Of a stretch of 26,287 nucleotides of DNA, positions 1 to 7,245 are shown in pieces. The position numbers and the translations under genes are program-made. Numbering within the stretch: the first letter of the stretch is position 1; each line of letters starts with the position of its first letter. The notes beneath the pieces were generated by a model. The model saw only the letters and a program-made list of their open reading frames with translations, was not told the DNA's origin and searched no databases. This stretch comes from SOIA01 sp964346585. Lineage in GTDB: Bacteria; Acidobacteriota; Aminicenantia; Aminicenantales; Aminicenantaceae. Location: NCBI GenBank assembly GCA_964346585.1, contig CAYFVQ010000171.1, forward strand, positions 1 to 26,287, written 5' to 3'.

Positions 1-153
1 TTTTCAGGAGTTGTCTATGTCTTTAAAGCAGAGAGGGAATTCCGTCTCATAAGCCAAAATGAACTGGGGGAGGACGCCATGACCATCCCCGCCTTCATGC
101 ACAATCGGATCTATATCCGTGGAGAGAAAAATTTGTTTTGCATCGGAGATTAG
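1..153 (+). CDS. PQQ-like beta-propeller protein, C-terminal end only (5' truncated by window edge)
   Basis: Reading from base 1 gives 50 residues and a TAG stop at 151-153; the start lies outside the window. The tail contains VYVFKAEREFRLIS, then IPAFMHNRIYIRG and ends NLFCIGD. This is the last-blade pattern of the two propeller genes downstream, whose tails read LYCIEEKPK (10596 gene) and LYCVEEKN (12073 gene), each preceded by a hydrophobic 'ALASP/SASP'-type strand and an IR/LRG strand. It is therefore very likely a further member of the same family. It ends 6 bases before the next gene, so it is probably in the same transcription unit. Nothing can be said about its N-terminus or export signal. 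Confidence 0.8.
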   Translation, partial: FSGVVYVFKAEREFRLISQNELGEDAMTIPAFMHNRIYIRGEKNLFCIGD

Positions 154-159
154 GACGGC

Positions 160-2514
160 ATGAAACTGGAAACGGACAGCATCCAATCTTTTGTCGACCA
201 GATCGTCGATGAAATCGGCACTCAAGCCGGCGCTGTTATTCCCATTCTGCATGCCATCCAGAATAAATATAACTATCTTCCGGAATCGGCCCTGAGGAGG
301 GTTTGTGAGATTACGGATATCACTCCAGCGGCAATTACAGGCGTATCGACTTTCTATTCGCAGTTCCGGCACACCCCGATCGGGCAGCACATCATCCGGG
401 TCTGCACCGGCACAGCCTGTCACGTCAAGGGTTCTGAATTGGTGCATGAGGCCTTCTGCCGTGAACTGCATATTGGGGACGGTCAGGATACAGACCCGGA
501 AGGTCAATTCACCGTTCAGAAGATTGCCTGTCTTGGCTGCTGCACGATCGCTCCGGTCGTTCAGATCGACGACGTGACCTACGGGCATGTGAAAATAGAG
601 GGTGTGGCCAATATTCTAAAGGATTTTCTCCATCACAAGAGCCAGGCAAAAGTTGAATCCCGCGAGCGTGAAGCACAAGCCAAAGATGCCGGAGAGATCA
701 AGATCGGACTGGGTTCCTGCTGTGTCGCCAGCGGCAGCCGCCGAGTGCGGCAGGCTCTGGAAGAATGCTTGGAGGACACCGGCGTCCACACTCAAGTGAA
801 GCGGGTCGGGTGTGTGGGGATGTGTCATCGGACGCCGCTCTTAGAAGTGAGTGTCCCGGACAAAGACCCGGTCCTTTATGACAGCGTGCAGCCGGAAGAT
901 GTGAGACGCATCATCCTCAAGCACTACAGGCCCAAAGCCTGGCGTCAACGGATCAAAAACGCGGCCTTCAGTCTTGTTGAAAGGATCCTCGATGAGCCGC
1001 AGTCCAACGGATTCACACGTCATCCTATCCATGTGCGTGATTCGAGTATTCAGGCTTTTCTGGGACAACAGAAACATATTGCCACCGAGCATTCCGGTCA
1101 AATCGACCCGCTCGGCCTTCAAGAATACTGCTTGAAGGATGGGTTTAAAGCCTTAGAGCGCTCTCTTTCGGAGTTTTCTCCTGATGATGTCATCGGTCAA
1201 ATCAAGGCCAGTGGACTGAGGGGAAGAGGAGGAGCCGGATACCCAGCAGGAGAGAAGTGGCAGATCGTTCGTCAAGCGAATGATGCCACAAAGTATATCA
1301 TCTGCAACGGAGACGAAGGAGACCCGGGAGCTTTTATGGACCGGATGATCCTGGAATCCTATCCGTTCCGCGTTATCGAGGGAATGATCATCTCCGCTTT
1401 TGCCGTGGGTGCCAATGAGGGGTATTTCTACATTCGGGCGGAGTATCCGCTCGCTGTCCAACGGGTTAAGGACGCCATCAGACAGTGCCAGGAAACAGGC
1501 CTTTTGGGAGATAACATACTGGGAAAAGGTTTTTCCTTGAAGCTGAACATGCTTGAAGGGGCCGGTGCCTTTGTCTGTGGGGAAGAAACCGCGTTGATCG
1601 CCTCCATAGAAGGACAGCGGGGCAATCCCCGCTATCGGCCGCCCTATCCTTCGGATAAAGGACTCTGGGATCATTCGACATTGGTGAGCAATTGTGAGAC
1701 GTTTGCCACAGTGCCCTGGATCATCCGAAACGGGGCGGATGCCTTTGCCCAGTTGGGCACAAAGCGCAGTAAAGGAACCAAAGTCTTTTCCTTGGCCGGA
1801 AAAATTGCCCGCGGAGGGCTTATCGAAGTCCCGATGGGGATCACGATTCAAGAGATTGTCGAGAACATCGGTGGCGGCATCGAAAATGAGAGGCCATTCA
1901 AAGCCGTCCAGATCGGCGGGCCGTCCGGCGGCTGCATTCCGGCTGAACTGGCACACACCAGAGTCGACTTCGAAGACCTGACCAAGGTCGGAGCAATGAT
2001 GGGCTCGGGTGGATTATTGGTCATGGATGATTCGGACTGTATGGTGGATATCTCTCGGTATTTTCTCTCTTTTACTCAAAACCAGTCCTGCGGGAAATGC
2101 ACGTTTTGCAGAATAGGCACACGACACATGCTTCGCATTCTTGAGGACCTGTGTGCCGGCAAGGGAACAGAGGAAGATTTGATGAAGCTGGAGGAAATCG
2201 CACATAAAACAAAACAAGGCAGTCTCTGCGGCCTGGGGAAAACAGCCCCGAATCCTGTTTTAACGACCTTGAATTATTTTAGAGAAGAGTATGAGGCCCA
2301 TTTGAACGGAACATGCCCGGCCAAGAGGTGCAAGGCACTCATCACCTATACCGTCGATGAGACATGCATCGGCTGTACAGTCTGTGCCCAGAAGTGTCCG
2401 ACCGGGGCGATCTCGGCCACACCTTATCAAAGACACATGATCGACCAGACAAAATGCACAAAATGCGGGACCTGCCAACAGGTGTGCCCGACTGAATCGG
2501 TGAACGTCACATGA
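160..2514 (+). CDS. Fused NuoE-NuoF type NADH-oxidising flavoprotein (HydB/HndC-like), 784 aa
   Basis: Three parts are visible. Residues ~1-160 are a NuoE-type thioredoxin-like [2Fe-2S] domain (C82, C87, C124, C128). Residues ~180-255 are the second thioredoxin-like [2Fe-2S] domain found at the front of HydB-type NuoF proteins (C187/C188, C218, C222). Residues ~320-710 are the NuoF core: GLRGRGGAGYPAG at 352-364 and CNGDEGDPGAF at 382-392 for NADH/FMN, GAGAFVCGEETAL at 467-479, and a [4Fe-4S] site SCGKCTFC at 643-650 with C690. The tail (736-776) is a ferredoxin with two CxxCxxCxxxCP clusters. The known family role is oxidising or reducing NAD(H) in the cytoplasm and passing electrons along Fe-S clusters in hydrogenase, formate dehydrogenase or bifurcating complexes. 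NuoE and NuoF are usually separate genes; here they are one polypeptide. ATG at 160 has GGAG/AGGA just upstream. The stop overlaps the next start by ATGA. No hydrogenase or dehydrogenase catalytic subunit lies in view. Confidence 0.93.
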   Translation: MKLETDSIQSFVDQIVDEIGTQAGAVIPILHAIQNKYNYLPESALRRVCEITDITPAAITGVSTFYSQFRHTPIGQHIIRVCTGTACHVKGSELVHEAFCRELHIGDGQDTDPEGQFTVQKIACLGCCTIAPVVQIDDVTYGHVKIEGVANILKDFLHHKSQAKVESREREAQAKDAGEIKIGLGSCCVASGSRRVRQALEECLEDTGVHTQVKRVGCVGMCHRTPLLEVSVPDKDPVLYDSVQPEDVRRIILKHYRPKAWRQRIKNAAFSLVERILDEPQSNGFTRHPIHVRDSSIQAFLGQQKHIATEHSGQIDPLGLQEYCLKDGFKALERSLSEFSPDDVIGQIKASGLRGRGGAGYPAGEKWQIVRQANDATKYIICNGDEGDPGAFMDRMILESYPFRVIEGMIISAFAVGANEGYFYIRAEYPLAVQRVKDAIRQCQETGLLGDNILGKGFSLKLNMLEGAGAFVCGEETALIASIEGQRGNPRYRPPYPSDKGLWDHSTLVSNCETFATVPWIIRNGADAFAQLGTKRSKGTKVFSLAGKIARGGLIEVPMGITIQEIVENIGGGIENERPFKAVQIGGPSGGCIPAELAHTRVDFEDLTKVGAMMGSGGLLVMDDSDCMVDISRYFLSFTQNQSCGKCTFCRIGTRHMLRILEDLCAGKGTEEDLMKLEEIAHKTKQGSLCGLGKTAPNPVLTTLNYFREEYEAHLNGTCPAKRCKALITYTVDETCIGCTVCAQKCPTGAISATPYQRHMIDQTKCTKCGTCQQVCPTESVNVT

Positions 2515-4109
2515 AGTCCATCCAAATAACCATCAACAATCAGAAGGTTACTGTTCCTGCAGACAGCTCGATCCTGGATGCTGCCAGGGAATTGAGTATT
2601 GACATACCCACCCTGTGTTATTTAAACGGATACGAAAGGTTTACGTCCTGTATGATCTGTGTCGTCCATGAGGTCAACACAGATCGACTGCTCCCTTCAT
2701 GTTCAGCCCCTGTTGCCGAGGGGATGCAGGTCGAGACCGAAAATGAAAAAGTCAGGGGGGCGCGGAAGGATGCCTTGGATTTCTTATTGAGTGAACATGT
2801 TGGTGATTGTGACGCGCCGTGCCTTCGCGCCTGTCCAGCCCATATGAACATTCCGCTGATGATCAGGCAGATAGAGGAGGGACAGCTTGAGGAGGCGATC
2901 AGAACGGTGAAGAAAGATATCGCCCTGCCTGCAGTTTTGGGACGCATCTGTCCGGCTCCCTGTGAGAATGGGTGTCATCGAAAGTCGTATGACAGTGCTC
3001 TTTCGATCTGTTCTTTAAAAGGGTATGTGGCGGATGTGGACCTGGCTCAAAAATCCCCCTTCTATCCCGCATCCAAAGCCAATTCCGGGAAAAAAGTCGC
3101 CATCATCGGAGCAGGGCCGACAGGCCTCTCTGCAGCCTATTACCTTCGTCAGGACGGCCATGCCTGTCATGTGTTCGACAAGAACACCCAACCGGGCGGC
3201 ATGCTTCGCTATGGTATTGCGGATAAGGACCTGCCCAAATCTGTCCTCGATGCGGAGATCGAGCGTATCGCAGAGTTGGGAGTTGAGTTCTCGATGGAAC
3301 ACTCTCTGGGTAAGGAATTGGAATGGAATGATTTGAAAAAGGCCAACGATGCAATCATACTGGCTGTCGGTCAAATAAATCCCAAGGTGTTTGAGACTTC
3401 AGGACTCGAGCTCTCCTCCCGGGGCATTAAGATCAACACCCAGACTTTTGAAACGAGTGTTCCGGGCGTTTTCGCTGGCGGGAATGCCGTTTCAGAAGCG
3501 CGCATGGCCATCCGGGCATCTGCGCACGGAAAGAACCTGGCCTATTCTGTGAACCAGTTTTTAGAAAAGAAGTCTGTGACCGGCCCTTCACGGCGATTCC
3601 AATCCATGCAGGGAAAGATTCGTGAAGAAGAGGTCGGCGAATTCATGAAAGAAGCGGAAGAGCACGAAAGAATAGTACCTCAGGGCGGTTTCAAGGATGG
3701 CTACAGAGATGAAGAGGCTATCAGGGAATCGCGACGCTGCTTTGGCTGTGACTGCCGAAAGCCAGATTCCTGCAAATTGCGGCAGTATTCAGAAGTATAC
3801 CAGGCCAATCAACGCCGTTTTACCTACGTGGAAAGGAAGAGGTTTCAGAGGAACATCCAGCATGAACTTGTCATTTATGAACCCGGAAAATGCATTAAAT
3901 GCGGATTGTGTGTGCAAATCACAAAAAAGAAAGGTGAGAAACTTGGTTTGACTTTTGTGGGGCGTGGATTCGATGTTCGTGTCGAGACACCGTTTGGAGA
4001 GCCGCTCAGCCAGGGGCTGAAAAAAGTTGCCGGAGACTGCATCTCGGCCTGTCCCACGGGGGCGCTATCCTGGCGGGATAGGAGAAAGACTGAAGATGCG
4101 ACCAATTGA
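2511..4109 (+). CDS. [2Fe-2S]/GltD-like FAD/NuoG-like iron-sulfur protein lacking the NAD(P)H domain, 532 aa
   Basis: Residues 1-80 form a NuoG/HydA-type [2Fe-2S] ferredoxin (C36, C47, C50, C64). Residues ~95-350 resemble the glutamate synthase small subunit: the N-terminal [4Fe-4S] helical domain (C100, C104, C108, then GRICPAPCENGC with C147, C151, C155), an FAD Rossmann loop GAGPTG at 200-205, and the closing FAD segment SVPGVFAGGNAV at 316-327. Only about 30 residues separate AIILAVG (281-287) from VPGVFAGG. GltD proteins normally carry a second Rossmann domain there, with a GGGNxAxD-type NAD(P)H motif, and no such motif is seen. The usual GD of the FAD segment is GN. Residues 410-520 resemble the cysteine-rich and [4Fe-4S] part of NuoG (CFGCDC, CIKCGLC, CISACPTGAL), probably with fewer clusters than NuoG. 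The gene overlaps the NuoEF gene by 4 bases, so the two products probably form one complex in which NuoEF handles NADH. The second substrate is unknown. Confidence 0.85.
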   Translation: MKSIQITINNQKVTVPADSSILDAARELSIDIPTLCYLNGYERFTSCMICVVHEVNTDRLLPSCSAPVAEGMQVETENEKVRGARKDALDFLLSEHVGDCDAPCLRACPAHMNIPLMIRQIEEGQLEEAIRTVKKDIALPAVLGRICPAPCENGCHRKSYDSALSICSLKGYVADVDLAQKSPFYPASKANSGKKVAIIGAGPTGLSAAYYLRQDGHACHVFDKNTQPGGMLRYGIADKDLPKSVLDAEIERIAELGVEFSMEHSLGKELEWNDLKKANDAIILAVGQINPKVFETSGLELSSRGIKINTQTFETSVPGVFAGGNAVSEARMAIRASAHGKNLAYSVNQFLEKKSVTGPSRRFQSMQGKIREEEVGEFMKEAEEHERIVPQGGFKDGYRDEEAIRESRRCFGCDCRKPDSCKLRQYSEVYQANQRRFTYVERKRFQRNIQHELVIYEPGKCIKCGLCVQITKKKGEKLGLTFVGRGFDVRVETPFGEPLSQGLKKVAGDCISACPTGALSWRDRRKTEDATN

Positions 4110-4119
4110 GGAATGAAAC

Positions 4120-5280
4120 ATGAGAAAATATAGATATATCGTACTCCTGATTTTACTCCCAGTTATGCTGGCCGCTTGCTCGAAGAAAGAAAGCCAAGAA
4201 AGGATCCTGGATGTTGAGGCAGTGAGCTGGCCCATTTATCGAGGAGATTCCAGGTTGTCTGGAATGGCGAAAGATGAGCTCCCTGATGAGCTGAGTTTAT
4301 TGTGGTCGTTCCAGACTGAGTCATGGATAATCTCGTCTCCGGTTTTGGGTTTTGGACGAGTCTACATCGGTTCGAGCGACGGAAGACTGTATTCGATAAA
4401 CCTGACAGATGGGGCTAAAGTCTGGGAATTCGATACAGGAGATGACATAGAAGCCTCACCCCTGCTCCTGGATGAAGCCATTTATGTGGGAAATCTGAGC
4501 GGAGAATTCTTTTCCTTGGATGCGCATTCAGGACAGGTTCGATGGAAATACAAATGCACTAACTCTATCTACGGCTCAGCCAATTGGGTGAGAAGCTCGA
4601 AAGATCAAAAGACATTGATATTGGTTGGAAGCTATGACAACAGAATATACTGCTTGGATGCGGCCACAGGAAAACTGAATTGGTCGTACGAGACCGATAA
4701 CTATATCAATGGAGCTCCGGCCACAGACGGTGTTCATGTTGTCTTCGGCGGCTGTGATGAATTGCTCCACATTTTATCTGTCCTTGATGGAAAAAAGATG
4801 GGAGAGGTTTGGGCAGGCTCTTACATTCCGGGCTCGGCGGCCCTTGTGGAAAATAGAGCTTACCTTGGACATTATGGAAATAAATTAGTGTGTATTGACA
4901 CGGATGAGAAAAAAATAGTCTGGGAGTATGAGGATGAAGATCATCCAGATGCCTTTTTTTCATCTCCAGCCGTGGGAAATGACCGTGTTCTCATCGGTTC
5001 ACGGGATGGATACCTGCATTGTGTGGACCGGAACAACGGTGAAAAAATTTGGGCCTTCCAGAGTCGCGATGATGTAGACAGTTCACCGGTTATCTCTGGA
5101 AATAAAGTTGTTTTTGGGTCGATGGATGGGAGACTTTATGTGGTTGACTTAAAAAACGGGAAGGAAATCTGGTCTTATGAGATCGGAGCCGCCATCTTCG
5201 GCTGTCCAGCCGTGGCCGGGGGACTCATCATTATCGGGGCCGACGACGGACGAGTGTATGCCTTCGGAGAAAAACCGTGA
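4120..5280 (+). CDS. PQQ-like beta-propeller lipoprotein (BamB-like), 386 aa
   Basis: A signal sequence ends in a lipobox LAAC with C20 as the predicted lipidated cysteine, so the mature protein is probably membrane-anchored on the outside of the inner membrane or at the outer membrane. The rest is a run of about seven PQQ-like blades with recurring 'G.vYvGS.DGrlYsid..tG...W.y.tg..i.sSP' units, for example VYIGSSDGRLYSINLTDG, VVFGSMDGRLYVVDLKNG and IIIGADDGRVYAFG at the end. The length is close to that of BamB. No catalytic quinoprotein signature is recognisable, so scaffolding or ligand binding is as likely as enzyme activity. ATG 4120 is preceded by GAGGA that overlaps the upstream stop, and the end overlaps the next gene by GTGA, so this is tight operon placement. 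Confidence 0.88.
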   Translation: MRKYRYIVLLILLPVMLAACSKKESQERILDVEAVSWPIYRGDSRLSGMAKDELPDELSLLWSFQTESWIISSPVLGFGRVYIGSSDGRLYSINLTDGAKVWEFDTGDDIEASPLLLDEAIYVGNLSGEFFSLDAHSGQVRWKYKCTNSIYGSANWVRSSKDQKTLILVGSYDNRIYCLDAATGKLNWSYETDNYINGAPATDGVHVVFGGCDELLHILSVLDGKKMGEVWAGSYIPGSAALVENRAYLGHYGNKLVCIDTDEKKIVWEYEDEDHPDAFFSSPAVGNDRVLIGSRDGYLHCVDRNNGEKIWAFQSRDDVDSSPVISGNKVVFGSMDGRLYVVDLKNGKEIWSYEIGAAIFGCPAVAGGLIIIGADDGRVYAFGEKP

Positions 5281-6569
5281 AAGTGGTCTATGTGACCCCC
5301 GGATCCGGCATGAAATTCTACTGTCAGAACTGTTTCCGGGATACCGCTTTACTCCACTCCCTGGCTAGTCTTGGGCATGATGTGGTCAAGATACCGATGT
5401 ACCTCCCTTCAGGTCTGGACAGTGGTGAGAATGTTGTGGATAGTCCGGTATTTTATGGAGCCATCAATGTCTTTCTCAAAGAGAAATTGCCTTTTTACAG
5501 GCATGCGCCTGAATGGATGGAACGACTTCTGGATTCCCCTCTTTTACTGAGTTTAGCGGCAAAAAAATCGGGATCAACGCGCCCCACCGGACTCGAAGAA
5601 ATGACGCTATCCATGCTTCAGGGGGAAAAGGGGCATCAGGCCTCAGAGTTGGACCATCTCATCCAACACCTCAAGAATAAGATCGCTCCGGATGTCGTCC
5701 ATCTCTCCAATTCCCTGTTACTCGGGCTGGCCCACAGGCTTAAAAATGATCTGGGAGCAGGTGTGGTGTGTTCACTCCAGGATGAGAATGAATGGGTTGA
5801 CTTGATGGATGAACATTACCAGAGTCAGGTCTGGAATTTGATGGCTGAAAAAGCGGTTGATGTCGACCTCTTCGTGACGGCCAGCCAGTTCTATTCCAGT
5901 CAATCTCAGAAGCAGTTGAAGATACCCGCGGATAAGATAAAAGTGATATATGGCGGGATTGATTTTACCGGGTACGAAAGATCACCCCTTCCCTTCGAGC
6001 CTCCAGTCATCGGTTATTTGTGCAGGATGTCTGAATACTTCGGACTGGGGATACTCGTGGATGCTTTTTTAGAATTGAAAAGGGAGAGCCGGTTTAAGGA
6101 AATTAAATTGCACCTGACCGGCGGCTATTCGGGCGAAGATAAACATTTTATAAAACGACAAATGGAAAAAATATCTGATCATGGTTTTGCTCAAGATGTC
6201 AGAGTGTTCAAGGACTTCTGCAAGGAAAGCCGGATCAAATTTCTCCAGTCATTGACACTGCTCTCTGTGCCTGTCCCCAGCGGAGAAGCGTTCGGTGCTT
6301 ATCAAGTCGAAGCTTTGGCAGCCGGGGTTCCGATCGTCCAGCCGAACGTGGGCTGTTATCCAGAATTTATCGAGGTGACTCAAGGCGGTATTATCTATGA
6401 GCCAAATACAGGAGAAAAATTGGCGGCTGCCATCGCTTCCCTTCTTTCTGACCAGGAAAAGGTGAGGAAGATGGGCGAACAGGGAAGAAAGGTCGTTTTG
6501 GAACGGTTTTCCATGGGCCAGATGGCAAAAAATATTGAGGGGATTTATAACGATGTGGCTAGAACTTAA
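5277..6569 (+). CDS. GT-B fold glycosyltransferase, family 4-like, 430 aa
   Basis: The C-terminal half is a clear GT4-type donor-binding domain: KVIYGGIDF at 222-230, GYLCRMSEYFGLGILVDAF at 246-264, and the E-x7-E motif EAFGAYQVE at 337-345 followed by ALAAGVPIVQPNVG. The N-terminal domain begins VVYVTPGSGMKFYCQNCFRD. The YC-x2-C-x-RD motif (C16, C19, R21, D22) is one I recall from a subgroup of such transferases in Planctomycetes and related phyla, and it is uncommon in GT4 enzymes generally. Acceptor and sugar cannot be told from sequence. No membrane segment is seen, so the protein is cytoplasmic or peripheral. It uses a GTG start inside a 4-base overlap with the lipoprotein gene. It is followed by, and overlaps, an ABC exporter gene pair, so the product may modify something handled at the envelope. 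Confidence 0.85.
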   Translation: MKVVYVTPGSGMKFYCQNCFRDTALLHSLASLGHDVVKIPMYLPSGLDSGENVVDSPVFYGAINVFLKEKLPFYRHAPEWMERLLDSPLLLSLAAKKSGSTRPTGLEEMTLSMLQGEKGHQASELDHLIQHLKNKIAPDVVHLSNSLLLGLAHRLKNDLGAGVVCSLQDENEWVDLMDEHYQSQVWNLMAEKAVDVDLFVTASQFYSSQSQKQLKIPADKIKVIYGGIDFTGYERSPLPFEPPVIGYLCRMSEYFGLGILVDAFLELKRESRFKEIKLHLTGGYSGEDKHFIKRQMEKISDHGFAQDVRVFKDFCKESRIKFLQSLTLLSVPVPSGEAFGAYQVEALAAGVPIVQPNVGCYPEFIEVTQGGIIYEPNTGEKLAAAIASLLSDQEKVRKMGEQGRKVVLERFSMGQMAKNIEGIYNDVART

Positions 6570-7245
6570 AAATATCTCAAAAAAATATGACATTCCGTCC
6601 GGCCAAGGGCAGACGACCGTCCTCAGAGATGTTTCTCTCCAGATCACTCAGGGTGAATCGGTGTCTGTTGTGGGCCCATCTGGATCCGGGAAAAGCACTC
6701 TTTTGAATATCATCGGTGCGCTGGATAAGCCGACCTCGGGAGTGGTGACATTTGCGGGAAAAAATCTGGCTGAGCTAGATGATTCGGCCCTCTCTCGGAT
6801 CAGAAACCAGGAGATCGGTTTTGTTTTTCAACTCCATCATCTGCTTCCTCAGTGTACGGTTTTTGAGAATGTCTTGATTCCGACGATCCCTCTTGGGATG
6901 GAAAGAAAAGATGAGGATGTTCAGGAAAGAGCCAAAAATTTATTGGAAAGAGTTGGCCTAGAAAAACACAAGGATTACTTCCCGGCCCAACTGTCTGGAG
7001 GTGAAATGCAGCGTGTGGCAGTGGTCAGGGCCCTCATAAACAAGCCGACCCTGGTCCTGGCAGACGAACCGACGGGTTCTCTCGACAGAGAATCCTCTGA
7101 GAATCTGGGTCAGCTTCTGGTTAAGATGAATAAGGAAGAGAAGACAACCTTAATTACTGTCACTCACTCGATCGAGATTGCCCGGCTCATGGAAAAGGTG
7201 TACAGGCTCCAGGACGGAATGCTGGAGAATTACCCGATCGAATGA
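6553..7245 (+). CDS. ABC transporter ATP-binding protein, LolD/MacB type, 230 aa
   Basis: All nucleotide-binding motifs are present: Walker A GPSGSGKST at 41-49, Q-loop Q93 in GFVFQLHHLLP, signature LSGGE at 147-151, Walker B LVLADE at 167-172 and H-loop H205. The 'HHLLP.cTVFENV' segment and the length are typical of the LolD/MacB/FtsE-related group that works with FtsX-fold permeases by mechanotransmission rather than classical transport. I chose ATG 6553 over the upstream in-frame start at 6535 because GAGGGGA at 6537-6543 sits 9 bases before it and the family usually starts right at the first beta-strand. The gene overlaps the glycosyltransferase gene by 17 bases and the permease gene by ATGA. 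Confidence 0.93.
   Translation: MWLELKNISKKYDIPSGQGQTTVLRDVSLQITQGESVSVVGPSGSGKSTLLNIIGALDKPTSGVVTFAGKNLAELDDSALSRIRNQEIGFVFQLHHLLPQCTVFENVLIPTIPLGMERKDEDVQERAKNLLERVGLEKHKDYFPAQLSGGEMQRVAVVRALINKPTLVLADEPTGSLDRESSENLGQLLVKMNKEEKTTLITVTHSIEIARLMEKVYRLQDGMLENYPIE

Noticed and set aside
1153..1956. Long open frame of 267 codons on the minus strand inside the NuoEF gene
   Set aside because: It lies fully antisense to a strongly conserved gene with intact motifs, and its translation shows no recognisable domain.
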